Assembly: GCA_964537035.1 (NCBI GenBank)
Contig: CAZIAK010000005.1
Coordinates: forward strand, 81,973 to 145,972
Direction of reading: 5' to 3'
DNA from: CAZIAK01 sp964537035
Lineage (GTDB): Bacteria; Planctomycetota; B15-G4
Length of the DNA: 64,000 nt
Shown: in pieces, positions 7,726 through 16,116 of the stretch
How positions within the stretch are numbered: position 1 is the first letter of the stretch
How the letters are laid out: the number at the start of each line of letters is the position of its first letter
The notes under the pieces: model-generated
Database searches by the model: none
Told to the model about the DNA's origin: nothing
Seen by the model: only the letters and a program-made list of their open reading frames with translations
Translations under genes and position numbers: made by a program

Positions 7726-8880
7726 ATGATCCCCGCACATGGTGGACGCCTGATCAACCGCATCGCCCAGGGCGCCCAACGCGACGAGCTGCTGGCTCGC
7801 GCCGAATCCGCTCCCCGGTTGGCCCTCAACGAGCGCGAAGTCGCTGACCTCGAGATGATCGGTATCGGCGCCATGAGCCCCCTCGAGGGCTTCATGAGCA
7901 AGGACGACCTGCACTCCGTGGTGCACGACTGCCGCCTGTCCACCGGCGTGGTCTGGCCTCTGGCCGTGACCCTGTCCAACAAGGGCCTCGACCTCAAGGC
8001 TGGCGACTTCATCAGTCTGGTCGACGACAACGATCGCCTGCTCGGCGTCATGGACGTCGACGAGGTCTACTCCTACGACAAGAAAGAAGAGGCCGAAGGC
8101 ACCCTGGGCACCTCTGACGACGCTCACCCGGGCGTGGGCTACCTGAACTCGATCGGCGATCAGTACGTTGCCGGCAGCATCTGGGTGCTCAACATGCCCG
8201 AGCACGAGTTCGCCAACAACTACCGCCTCACCCCCCGTGAGACCCGGGTGCTGTTCAAGGTCAAGGGCTGGAAGTCCGTCGTGGCTTTCCAGACTCGCAA
8301 CCCCATCCACCGGGCTCACGAGTACCTGACCAAGTGCGCCCTCGAGATGGTCGACGGCCTGCTGATTCACCCGCTGGTCGGTGCCACCAAGGCCGACGAC
8401 ATTCCGGCGGAGGTGCGCATGCAGTGCTACAGCACCCTGCTCGACAAGTACTACCCTCAAGATCGCACCTCTCTGGCGGTCTACCCCCAGGCCATGCGCT
8501 ACGCCGGGCCCCGTGAAGCGGTCTTCCACGCCCTGCTGCGCCAGAACTACGGTTGCACCCACTTCATCGTGGGCCGTGATCACGCCGGCGTGGGCAGCTA
8601 CTACGGCACTTTCGATGCCCAGGACATCTTCGACACGTTCGCCGAGGGCGAGATCGGCATCAAGCTGCTCAAGTTCGAGCACGCCTTCTGGGACAACGTC
8701 GCTGGCGCCATGGCCTCCACCAAGACTGGTGCGGCCACCAAGCCCGAAGACAAGGTCTTCTTGTCTGGCACCAAGGTCCGGGAGATGCTCACCGCTGGGC
8801 AACGCCCGCCCGTCGAGTTCACCCGCCCCGAGGTGGCCGACATCCTGATCGAAGCCATGTCCACCAAGGCTTCTGTCTGA
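7726..8880 (+). CDS. sat: Sulfate adenylyltransferase (ATP sulfurylase), single-chain type
   Basis: Sat joins ATP and sulfate to make adenosine 5'-phosphosulfate (APS). The 384-residue product has the family N-terminal PUA-like part, then the catalytic domain with QTRNPIHRAHEYL (about 189-201) and GRDHAGVGSYYG (about 283-294), which hold the ATP-binding HxxH-like and GRDH motifs. The length fits the stand-alone homo-oligomeric enzyme; no APS-kinase domain is fused. The cysC gene is two genes downstream, so the pathway runs to PAPS. No aprAB, dsr or cysH/cysI genes are present, so sulfation rather than sulfate reduction is the likely purpose. Confidence 0.96.
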   Translation: MIPAHGGRLINRIAQGAQRDELLARAESAPRLALNEREVADLEMIGIGAMSPLEGFMSKDDLHSVVHDCRLSTGVVWPLAVTLSNKGLDLKAGDFISLVDDNDRLLGVMDVDEVYSYDKKEEAEGTLGTSDDAHPGVGYLNSIGDQYVAGSIWVLNMPEHEFANNYRLTPRETRVLFKVKGWKSVVAFQTRNPIHRAHEYLTKCALEMVDGLLIHPLVGATKADDIPAEVRMQCYSTLLDKYYPQDRTSLAVYPQAMRYAGPREAVFHALLRQNYGCTHFIVGRDHAGVGSYYGTFDAQDIFDTFAEGEIGIKLLKFEHAFWDNVAGAMASTKTGAATKPEDKVFLSGTKVREMLTAGQRPPVEFTRPEVADILIEAMSTKASV

Positions 8881-8916
8881 CGCTTCTCCCCCGCTCTCTT
8901 CTGGAAGGCTTGCCGC

Positions 8917-9876
8917 ATGGGCATCTTCGGAAACATGTTCAAGAAGCCTCCGCGCAACGTGCAGGCGCCGACTCGCCCCCTGGGCAGTCCGGCGGCTGCG
9001 CCCCAGCGCGGAACAGTGAAGGCCAAGAACAACTACATCGTCATCATCATGGACAGCTGTCGTTACGACTCGTTCATGGCCGCAGAGCCCAAGAACATCC
9101 CCATGCTCTCGGGCGGCAAGATCGAGTCACGTTTCTCGTACGCCAGCTGGACAGGCCCGAGTCACTACAACCTGCTCATGGGTCTGCTGCCTCACGTCAG
9201 CCCCCAGAACGAGTTCGCGTCCGAGTACTACAAGAACGACTTCCTGAACTACAACACGCGCTTCGGTTGCGAAGGCATGGAGTTCGGCAAGCTCGTTCCG
9301 TCACTCTGGATGCCTGAGTACCTGCAGAAGGAGCTGGGCTACACGACTCACGCCCGGGTCTCCCTGCCGGTGCTCAACAGCAAGACCAACATCAACCGGG
9401 GCTTTGACACCTTCCAGTTGATGGACAAGCACAACGACATGCTCTCCATGCTGCCGACGCTGCATTTCGACAGCGAGCGCCCGTCGTTCCACCTGCTCAA
9501 CGTGGGCGAGACGCACTACCCGTTCGTCAAGCCCGACGAAGACCCCAAGGACTGGCCCCGCATCAGCGGTGTCCACGGCGTCTTCAAGCACCTCGACAAG
9601 CAGACCGTGGGTGGCAAGCTGGTTTCGGACGAAGAGGCTCCCAAGTTCTTCGACCAGAAGCGGCTCGACCAGCTGCGCGAGATGCAGATCGACACCGTGC
9701 GCTACCTCGACAAGGAGGTCTTCCCGGCGCTGTTCGACACCGTGCCCGAGAACACCTACATCACGGTGACCGCTGACCACGGCGAGCTGTTCGGCGAGAG
9801 CGGCTACTTTGGCCACGGTCCGATCATGCACGAGAAGGTCTTCCAGGTGCCGTTCCTCGAAGGCAAGATCCGCTAG
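8917..9876 (+). CDS. Sulfatase-fold (alkaline phosphatase superfamily) protein
   Basis: The 319-residue product opens with a basic, Pro-rich 35-residue stretch and no signal peptide. The metal-binding start IVIIMDSCRYDSF (Asp46) and the C-terminal ADHGELFGESGYFGHG (Asp287/His288 and a further His) match the alkaline phosphatase superfamily. The nucleophile region SWTGPSHYNLLMG (77-89) lacks the C/S-x-P-x-R formylglycine motif of true sulfatases, so Thr or Ser would be the nucleophile, as in phosphotransferases. It lies between sat and cysC, which ties it to APS/PAPS chemistry. It is shorter than most sulfatases (usually 450-550). Cytoplasmic location is inferred. Substrate unknown; it might be the transferase or a hydrolase of the pathway. 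Confidence 0.82.
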   Translation: MGIFGNMFKKPPRNVQAPTRPLGSPAAAPQRGTVKAKNNYIVIIMDSCRYDSFMAAEPKNIPMLSGGKIESRFSYASWTGPSHYNLLMGLLPHVSPQNEFASEYYKNDFLNYNTRFGCEGMEFGKLVPSLWMPEYLQKELGYTTHARVSLPVLNSKTNINRGFDTFQLMDKHNDMLSMLPTLHFDSERPSFHLLNVGETHYPFVKPDEDPKDWPRISGVHGVFKHLDKQTVGGKLVSDEEAPKFFDQKRLDQLREMQIDTVRYLDKEVFPALFDTVPENTYITVTADHGELFGESGYFGHGPIMHEKVFQVPFLEGKIR

Positions 9877-9905
9877 GCCGAGCCTCGCGGAACCCAGTCC
9901 GAAAA

Positions 9906-9940
9906 CAGGGTGTGGGAGCCCACTGAGTTCCCACACCCTG
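9906..9940 (+). other. Perfect 12-bp hairpin between the sulfatase-fold gene and cysC
   Basis: CAGGGTGTGGGA (9906-9917) and TCCCACACCCTG (9929-9940) form a perfect 12-bp stem with an 11-base loop in the 118-base gap. No T-run follows, so it looks more like an mRNA stability or processing hairpin, or an attenuator, than a full terminator. Confidence 0.6.
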
Positions 9941-9994
9941 CTGACCACACCCGTATTCCAACACTCCCCACTGACACAACCGAAAGCGATAGCG

Positions 9995-10603
9995 ATGGCT
10001 CACAAGGGCTTTACCCTCTGGTTCACCGGCCTCTCCGGCGCGGGCAAGACCACCCTGGCCAAGAAGGTCGAGAAGATCATGGTCCGCCGCGGCATGAACG
10101 TCGAGATGCTCGACGGCGATGTCGTGCGCACCAACCTCAGCAAGGGCCTCGGCTTCTCGAAAGAAGACCGGGACACCAACATCCGCCGCATCGGCTTCGT
10201 GGCCAGCCTCCTGGCTCGCAACAACACGGCCTGCCTGGCCGCCGCGATCTCTCCCTACGCTGACATTCGCCGCGAGGTCCGGGCCCTCCACGAGAACTTC
10301 GTCGAGGTCTTCACCGCCTGCTCCCTCGACGCCCTCGAGGCCCGTGACGTGAAGGGCCTGTACAAGAAAGCCCGCGCCGGTGAGATCAAAGGCTTCACTG
10401 GCGTGGACGATCCGTACGATGAGCCAGAGAACGCTGAAATCACGATCGACTCCGAGAACGAGTCCATTGACGAGTCCCTGGACAAGATCGTGCGCTACCT
10501 TGAGACCAAGGGTCTGATGCCTGCCGCCGTGGAGGACGACATGTCCGCCGAAGAGGAGGCTCAGATCCAGGCCAAGCTCAAGGCCCTCAACTTCATCTCC
10601 TGA
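9995..10603 (+). CDS. cysC: Adenylyl-sulfate kinase (APS kinase)
   Basis: CysC phosphorylates APS at the 3' position to give PAPS, the activated sulfate donor. The 202-residue product has Walker A GLSGAGKTT (12-20), the DGD motif (Asp40-Asp42), RDTNIRRIGFVA, and AAISPYADIRREVR. KGLYKKARAGEIKGFTGVDDPYE-like sequence near residue 130 is the usual APS-binding region. The C-terminal ~25 residues (from about 178) are an acidic extension not needed for kinase activity, ending in QIQAKLKALNFIS, a variant of the L-x-x-L-G-Y tail seen elsewhere in the cluster. It follows a 12-bp hairpin. Confidence 0.95.
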   Translation: MAHKGFTLWFTGLSGAGKTTLAKKVEKIMVRRGMNVEMLDGDVVRTNLSKGLGFSKEDRDTNIRRIGFVASLLARNNTACLAAAISPYADIRREVRALHENFVEVFTACSLDALEARDVKGLYKKARAGEIKGFTGVDDPYDEPENAEITIDSENESIDESLDKIVRYLETKGLMPAAVEDDMSAEEEAQIQAKLKALNFIS

Positions 10604-10631
10604 GCGACCAAACCCAAGGAACCCGGCTCCG

Positions 10632-12884
10632 ATGCGCTTCGTCAGGATCACTCTTCTCGTTGTCCTATGGGTCCTGTTTGCGTCGCCCTCCGCTGACGCC
10701 TACATCGGCCCCGGAGCCGGGTTCGCCTTCGCTGGCTCAGCGCTGGTGCTGGTCACCACGCTGTTCCTCGCCGTAGGCACCATCCTGATCTTCCCCCTGC
10801 GGTTGATCTGGCGGCTGATTCTCACCGGCAACCCGTACAAGAAGGCGCGGGTCAAGCGGGTGGTCATCCTCGGTCTCGACGGCATGGACCCGGGCATCGC
10901 CACCAAGCTCATGCGTGAGGGCCGCCTGCCCAACCTGCAGAGATTGGCGGACAAGGGCGTGTTCAGGCCCCTGGGCACCAGCTACCCGTCCATGTCGCCT
11001 GTGGCCTGGAGTTCGTTCACCACCGGCGTCGACCCGTCCCGGCACAACATCTACGACTTCTTGACCCGTGACCCGTGCACCTACATGCCCATGCTCTCCA
11101 GCACGGACATCCGCTCGGCCAAACGGGTGCTGAACATCGGCAAGTTCATGATCCCCCTGCCGGGTCAGACCGTGTCGATCAGGCTGCTGCAAAAGAGCCA
11201 GGCCTTCTGGAAGCTGCTGGGCGAGAAGCACATCCCCTCGACCATTCAGCGGGTGCCCATCACCTTCCCCCCGGTGCCCTTCAAGGGCCTGTTGCTGTCG
11301 GGCATGTGTGTCCCTGATCTGCGGGGCAGCCAGGGCACGTTCGGCTTCTTCTCCACCCAGAGCAGCGACGGTCACGCGGCCTTCACCGGCGGTGAGCAGA
11401 CCGTCCTGCGGCGCAGCGGCAACATCTGCCGCACCCGGGTCGTGGGCCCGGATGACGGCGCGGGTGGGCGCATGACCATCCCGGTCACGATCACCATCGC
11501 CGCCGACAACAAGAGCGCCACCCTCGAGATCGATGGCTGCGACCCGTTCACCCTGGCGCCAGAGACCTATAGCGACTGGATCACCCTGGAGTTCAAGGCC
11601 AAGGGTGTGGGCAAGGCCTGTGGCATCGCGCGCTTCTACATCACCGCGATGGAGCCCGACTTCAACCTCTACCACACGCCGATCCACATCGACCCGGAGA
11701 ACCCGGCGATGCCCATCAGCCACCCCTCGGTGTACGCGATCTACCTGGCCAAGAAGCTGGGCAAGTTCGCCACCCTGGGACTGGCCGAGGACACCTGGGC
11801 GCTGAACGAGCGGGTCATCGACGAGAAGGCCTTCTACGAGCAGGCCATGCTCATCGCCGACGAGCGCGAGGCCATGTTCAAGGACGCCCTGGCCCGCACC
11901 CAGAAGGGCCTGGTCACCTGCGTGTTCGACACCACTGATCGTGTCCAGCACATGTTCTACCGCTACCTCGACCCCGACCACCCCGCCAACGAGGGCCGCG
12001 ACACCGAGACCTGGAAGGACGCGATCCCCATGGTCTACGAGCGCATGGACAAGATGATCGGCGAGATGTGGGACGAGCTGGTCCGCGACGACACCTGCTT
12101 CATGGTCATCAGCGACCACGGCTTCACCAACTTCCGCCGAGGCGTGAACCTGAATGCCTGGCTCCGAGATGAGGGCTACCTCTTCCTCAAGGACGACAGC
12201 GACCTCTCCGGCGACTGGTTCGCCAACGTCGATTGGAGCCGCACCCGGGCCTTCAGCCTGGGGCTCACCGGGATGTTCATCAACCGCAAGGGCCGGGAGG
12301 CCAGCGGCATCGTGGCAGAGGGCGCCGAGTACGACAGCCTGGTCCAGGAGCTGATCACCAAGCTCAAAGACCTGACCGACCCGAAGGACGGCCGCAAGGC
12401 GATCCTCGATGTGTTCGCTGCCACCGATTTCTTCAGCGGCCCGTACCGTTTCGACGCGCCCGACCTGATCATCGGCTACGACGGCGGCTTCCGGAACAGC
12501 TGGGACTGCGCCACAGGCGCCGTGCCAGCAGACGTCTTCTCCGACAACACCAAGAGCTGGAGCGGCGACCACTGCGTCGACCCGCGCATCGTCCCCGGGG
12601 TGATGTTCAGCAACATGAAGATCAACTCCGAGACGCCCAGCCTGCTCGACATGGCTCCGTCGGTGCTGAAGCTGTTCGGCCAAGAGGTACCGGACTACAT
12701 GCAGGGCGCAGCCCTCTATGCAGACACCCCTGGCGCTGACACCGTGGGAGGGCCCCTCGACCCCACGACGCTGAGTCAGTCTGGTTCCGCTCCAGGAGCC
12801 CTGATCTTCCCGAACGGCCGACCTGGCCTGAGCCCCGCAGAAGAGCCTGCCTCCCTGGCAGCTGCTGAGGACACCCCGAAATGA
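10632..12884 (+). CDS. Membrane-anchored alkaline-phosphatase-superfamily (phosphodiesterase-like) protein 1
   Basis: The 750-residue product begins with a signal-peptide-like helix (ITLLVVLWVLFASPSADA), a short YIGPGAG segment, a second helix (about 36-60), then a basic stretch before the catalytic domain. Metal and nucleophile motifs are in place: GLDGMDPG (about 80-87), SPVAWSSFTTG (about 122-132), FDTTDRVQHMFYR (about 432-444) and SDHGFTNF (about 494-501). This is the type I phosphodiesterase/nucleotide pyrophosphatase group. If the first helix is cleaved, the topology would leave the enzyme domain in the cytoplasm; if not, the two helices form a hairpin with the same outcome. Its stop overlaps the next start (ATGA), so the two are translationally coupled. 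Substrate unknown. Confidence 0.85.
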   Translation: MRFVRITLLVVLWVLFASPSADAYIGPGAGFAFAGSALVLVTTLFLAVGTILIFPLRLIWRLILTGNPYKKARVKRVVILGLDGMDPGIATKLMREGRLPNLQRLADKGVFRPLGTSYPSMSPVAWSSFTTGVDPSRHNIYDFLTRDPCTYMPMLSSTDIRSAKRVLNIGKFMIPLPGQTVSIRLLQKSQAFWKLLGEKHIPSTIQRVPITFPPVPFKGLLLSGMCVPDLRGSQGTFGFFSTQSSDGHAAFTGGEQTVLRRSGNICRTRVVGPDDGAGGRMTIPVTITIAADNKSATLEIDGCDPFTLAPETYSDWITLEFKAKGVGKACGIARFYITAMEPDFNLYHTPIHIDPENPAMPISHPSVYAIYLAKKLGKFATLGLAEDTWALNERVIDEKAFYEQAMLIADEREAMFKDALARTQKGLVTCVFDTTDRVQHMFYRYLDPDHPANEGRDTETWKDAIPMVYERMDKMIGEMWDELVRDDTCFMVISDHGFTNFRRGVNLNAWLRDEGYLFLKDDSDLSGDWFANVDWSRTRAFSLGLTGMFINRKGREASGIVAEGAEYDSLVQELITKLKDLTDPKDGRKAILDVFAATDFFSGPYRFDAPDLIIGYDGGFRNSWDCATGAVPADVFSDNTKSWSGDHCVDPRIVPGVMFSNMKINSETPSLLDMAPSVLKLFGQEVPDYMQGAALYADTPGADTVGGPLDPTTLSQSGSAPGALIFPNGRPGLSPAEEPASLAAAEDTPK

Positions 12885-15004
12885 TCGCCACCATGGCACC
12901 CCTGGCCAGAACGACCTGGGCCTTGGCGTTGTGCGCTTCTGCCGCACTCTGCTCCCCCGGCCCCGCCACTGCGGCGGAGCCCGAAGTCCCTGGGCCAGCG
13001 GCCGCCCCTGGCGGCGTGTTCGTGCTGGGCATCGACGGTGTCGACCCGGTGATCCTGCAGCGCTTCATGGACGAGGGCAAGGCGCCGAACTTCTCGCAGC
13101 TGGTTCAAGAGGGCACCTTCCAGGAGCTGGGCACCTCGAACCCGCCCCAGAGCCCCGTGGCCTGGTCGAACTTCGTCACCGGCATGAACCCAGGCGGCCA
13201 CGGCATCTACGACTTCATCCACCGTGACCCGGCGACCTACGGCCCCATCTCATCAGCCACGCCACCTCTCGACCCCGCCGACAACCCGACGATCCTTGAG
13301 ATCTTCGGCATGGCCCTGCCCCTGGGCGGCGGCGCCATCGAGAACAACCGCACGGGCATGCCCTTCTGGGACCACCTGCACGACGCGGGGGTCGACGTCG
13401 AGATCTACCGCATGCCGGGCAACTTCCCGCCCACGCCCTCCGAGGCCAAGACCCTCTCTGGCATGGGCACCGATGATCTGCGAGCGACCAACGGCCAGTA
13501 CTACTGGTTCCACGACGACATCCTGAGCAACCCGTCCGACTACAAGGCCGACCTGACCCAGGTCGTGGCCGATGACGACGATGACGACGGGTTCGCCGAG
13601 ACCATCCGCACCTTTCTGCGGGGACCTGCCGATGCCATGCGCGTCGACCCGCCCAGCGAGCACATCGAGCTGCCCATGCTGATCCGCATCTCGCCCGACG
13701 ACGAGCTGGCCTGGATCACCATCGGCGATGCCCAGACCATCGTTCGTGAAGGCGAGTGGAGCGAGTGGCTCGACGTGACCTTCGACGCCATGCCCGGTGG
13801 CATGGCGCCCATGATGGGCATGGTCAGGTTCTATGCCAAAGAGCTGAAACCCGGCTTCAAGCTGTACGTCTCCCCGCTCAACTTCAGCGCCGAGTCACCG
13901 GCCACCCCCATCACCACTCCGGACGACTTCGCTCCTGAGCTGGCCGACGCCCTGGGCTCTTTCTACACCCAGGGCATGCCCGAAGAGACCAACGCCTACA
14001 AAGATGGCCTCTTTGATCCGGTCGACTTCGCCAAACAGGTGCGCCTGGTCCACGAAGACGGGCACGCCATGCTCGACCTGGCCGCCAAGCGTTTTGATCC
14101 TGCGGCGGGTGACATGACCTTCATGTACCTGTCGGACATCGACCTGCAGTGCCACATGCTCTGGCACCTCCATGATCCCAAGTACCCCGACGCCCCGCAG
14201 CACCCGGCCTTCCGCGCTGATGAGCCCGGCGTGGGGCAAGGGTTCCTCGAAGAGTTCTACATGGGCATCGATCGGGTGCTGGGCAAGCTGCGCGAGCGCC
14301 TGCCGCCGGAGACCCTGCTGATCGTCATGAGCGACCATGGCTTCCAGCCCTTCACGCGCAAGATCAACCTGAACGACTGGCTCGTCCAAGAGGGCTATCT
14401 GGTGCTCAACGGCGACCGGACCACCGGCGCCATGGGCCTGGCTCACGACAGCGAGACCCACGAGATCGACTGGGAGAACACGTCCATCGATTGGCGCCGC
14501 ACCAAGGCCTACGGCCTGGGTTTCAACGGCATCTACCTCAATCGTCAAGGCCGCGAAGTTGAGGGTATCGTCAGCGATGCAGAGGCCGCCGGCCTGATCG
14601 CCGAGATCTCTGCCAAGCTCGCCGCCCTCATCGACCCCAAGAACGGCCTCAAGCCTGTGCTGGCTGCCTACGCTGGCAGCGATATCTACACAGGCAGCAG
14701 TACCGTCGACCGCACCGCCGAGGCCCCTGACATCGTCATCGGCTACGACAAGGGCTACGGTGCCTCCGAGCACACGACCTTGGGCGAGATCACCGGCGAG
14801 GCCATCATCTACGACAACACCGGCCACGACTTCACGGGCAACCATCTGATGGACCCCAGCGTCGTGCCCGGCATCCTGATCGTGAACCGCAAGCTGGCCC
14901 ACGACGGCAACGACCTGACCGATGTCACGGCCACACTGCTCGACCACTACGCCGTGCCCAAGGGCGACGGCATGGTCGGCGAGACCTTCCTGCAACACCA
15001 ATAA
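12881..15004 (+). CDS. Exported alkaline-phosphatase-superfamily (phosphodiesterase-like) protein 2
   Basis: The 707-residue product is a paralogue of the preceding protein: GIDGVDPV (about 50-57), SPVAWSNFVTG (about 92-102), YLSDIDLQCHMLWHLHD (about 416-432), SDHGFQPF (about 484-491) and a late GHDFTGNH-type metal site. Unlike protein 1 it has a plain Sec signal peptide (LALCASAALCSPGPATAAE) and no second helix, so it should act in the periplasm. An Asp-rich run (VVADDDDDDGFAE) lies near residue 230. The ATG at 12881 overlaps the upstream stop; ATG 12893 is an alternative that keeps the signal peptide. The pair probably treats related substrates on either side of the membrane, which is inference. 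Confidence 0.85.
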   Translation: MIATMAPLARTTWALALCASAALCSPGPATAAEPEVPGPAAAPGGVFVLGIDGVDPVILQRFMDEGKAPNFSQLVQEGTFQELGTSNPPQSPVAWSNFVTGMNPGGHGIYDFIHRDPATYGPISSATPPLDPADNPTILEIFGMALPLGGGAIENNRTGMPFWDHLHDAGVDVEIYRMPGNFPPTPSEAKTLSGMGTDDLRATNGQYYWFHDDILSNPSDYKADLTQVVADDDDDDGFAETIRTFLRGPADAMRVDPPSEHIELPMLIRISPDDELAWITIGDAQTIVREGEWSEWLDVTFDAMPGGMAPMMGMVRFYAKELKPGFKLYVSPLNFSAESPATPITTPDDFAPELADALGSFYTQGMPEETNAYKDGLFDPVDFAKQVRLVHEDGHAMLDLAAKRFDPAAGDMTFMYLSDIDLQCHMLWHLHDPKYPDAPQHPAFRADEPGVGQGFLEEFYMGIDRVLGKLRERLPPETLLIVMSDHGFQPFTRKINLNDWLVQEGYLVLNGDRTTGAMGLAHDSETHEIDWENTSIDWRRTKAYGLGFNGIYLNRQGREVEGIVSDAEAAGLIAEISAKLAALIDPKNGLKPVLAAYAGSDIYTGSSTVDRTAEAPDIVIGYDKGYGASEHTTLGEITGEAIIYDNTGHDFTGNHLMDPSVVPGILIVNRKLAHDGNDLTDVTATLLDHYAVPKGDGMVGETFLQHQ

Positions 15005-15040
15005 CTCACCAAGCCCCCCATACCTTTCCGGGAGACGACC

Positions 15041-15235
15041 ATGTTCGGTGGAACCAAAGTCAAGCTCGACAAAGACCTCATGCTGCGCCTGAGGCGTATC
15101 TCTGACACCGCCGGCTACGCCACGGTCGAGGAGTTCATCACCCATATCCTCGAGAAGGAGCTGCAGAACTTCGAGGGTAGCGAGAGCGACGAAGACATCG
15201 AGAGCAAGCTCCGCGGCCTCGGTTACATCTCCTGA
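15041..15235 (+). CDS. Second small ribbon-helix-helix-like protein with LGYIS tail
   Basis: The 64-residue product has a strand-helix-helix pattern (TKVKLDKDLMLRLRRISD, then TVEEFITHILEKEL) like the protein at 7465, an acidic linker (GSESDEDIE) and the ending SKLRGLGYIS. A GGGAG ribosome binding site lies just upstream (about 15030-15034). The basic residues expected on the DNA-binding strand are modest, so it may be a dimeric adaptor rather than a repressor. The 36-base gaps on either side keep it in the operon. Confidence 0.72.
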   Translation: MFGGTKVKLDKDLMLRLRRISDTAGYATVEEFITHILEKELQNFEGSESDEDIESKLRGLGYIS

Positions 15236-15257
15236 GCCCAACCACTGCCGGCCTGCC

Positions 15258-16091
15258 ATGAACACCTTCAACGCCATCGTCTCGTCCCTCTTCGACATCC
15301 TTCTGGGATGGTTCGGAGCCGCTTCGGCGTGGATCGACATCATGTTCTGGTCCATTCTGGGCGGCATCGTGGCGCTGCTGGTCTACAAGACGATCAGCAA
15401 CCAGAAGGGCATCGAGAAGGCCAAGAACGACATCAAGGTGCACTTGATGGAGATCAGGCTCTTCCAGGACGACCTCGTGGGAGTCCTCGTCTCCACCGCG
15501 AAGATCCTGGTGAAGAACGGGCTCTACGTCGGACACAACATCCTGCCCATGGTGGTGATGTTCGTGCCCATGATGGCCATCCTGTTCCAGCTCGAAGCGC
15601 ACTACGCCTTCGACCCGGTGAAGGTGGGCACCACGACCCTGCTGACCGTCGATGTGGATCGCTCGGTGAAGGACAGCGATGCGTTGTCTACTCGAGACAT
15701 CACGCTCTCCGTCCCCGACGGCGTGGTCATGGTGGCGAAGGTCCCCGCGCCGAACGCTGTGGCCTGGCAGCTGCGCTTCGAGCAGCCCGGCGACCACGAG
15801 CTCCAGATCCAGATGGGCGACGAGTCGCTCACCAAAGGCGTGGCCGTGGGCGGCGAGCCGCGCAAGGTGCCCTACATGCGCACCAAGAGCTGGGAGGGCT
15901 ATCTCTACCCAGGCGAAGACTCGCTCCCCGACGACTCAGCGGCCTACGAGGTCACCTTGAGCCACGGCGCCTATCCCGAGTCCGACCTGGGCTGGATGCC
16001 GGGCGGCGAGGGCGGAGTCCTGGCCACGTTCTTCCTGGTGTCGATCCTGGCAGGCCTGGCCCTCAAGGGCGTCTTCGGCGTCACCCTCTGA
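15258..16091 (+). CDS. Membrane protein with Oxa1/EMC3-like topology, end of PAPS cluster
   Basis: The 277-residue product has TM1 (about 27-47, MFWSILGGIVALLVYKTIS), a cytosolic helical stretch (KGIEKAKNDIKVHLMEIRLF), TM2 (about 95-115, NILPMVVMFVPMMAILFQLE), a ~120-residue beta-rich extracytoplasmic domain, and TM3 at the C-terminus (GGVLATFFLVSILAGLAL). TM, coiled helices, then a Pro-containing TM resembles the Oxa1/YidC/EMC3 superfamily, though at this identity it is only a suggestion. It begins 22 bases after the second RHH gene and is convergent with the next operon. A role in placing or holding the cluster's membrane proteins is possible but unproven. Confidence 0.72.
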   Translation: MNTFNAIVSSLFDILLGWFGAASAWIDIMFWSILGGIVALLVYKTISNQKGIEKAKNDIKVHLMEIRLFQDDLVGVLVSTAKILVKNGLYVGHNILPMVVMFVPMMAILFQLEAHYAFDPVKVGTTTLLTVDVDRSVKDSDALSTRDITLSVPDGVVMVAKVPAPNAVAWQLRFEQPGDHELQIQMGDESLTKGVAVGGEPRKVPYMRTKSWEGYLYPGEDSLPDDSAAYEVTLSHGAYPESDLGWMPGGEGGVLATFFLVSILAGLALKGVFGVTL

Positions 16092-16116
16092 CCGGCAGCG
16101 GTTGCGGCCGTCTCGC

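Noticed and set aside
8917..9876. True arylsulfatase
   Set aside because: The C/S-x-P-x-R formylglycine motif is absent; the nucleophile region is SWTGPSH.
7726..10603. Dissimilatory or assimilatory sulfate reduction locus
   Set aside because: No aprAB, dsrAB, cysH or cysIJ is present; only APS and PAPS synthesis is encoded.
10737..12947. 736-residue open frame on the minus strand across the phosphodiesterase-like gene 1
   Set aside because: It is an antisense shadow of a well-supported protein; its sequence has the Gly/Val/His/Asp-rich composition of a frame opposite GC-rich codons and no family match.
13895..15367. 490-residue minus-strand frame over the second phosphodiesterase-like gene
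   Set aside because: Antisense shadow; crosses three + strand genes and has no motif.
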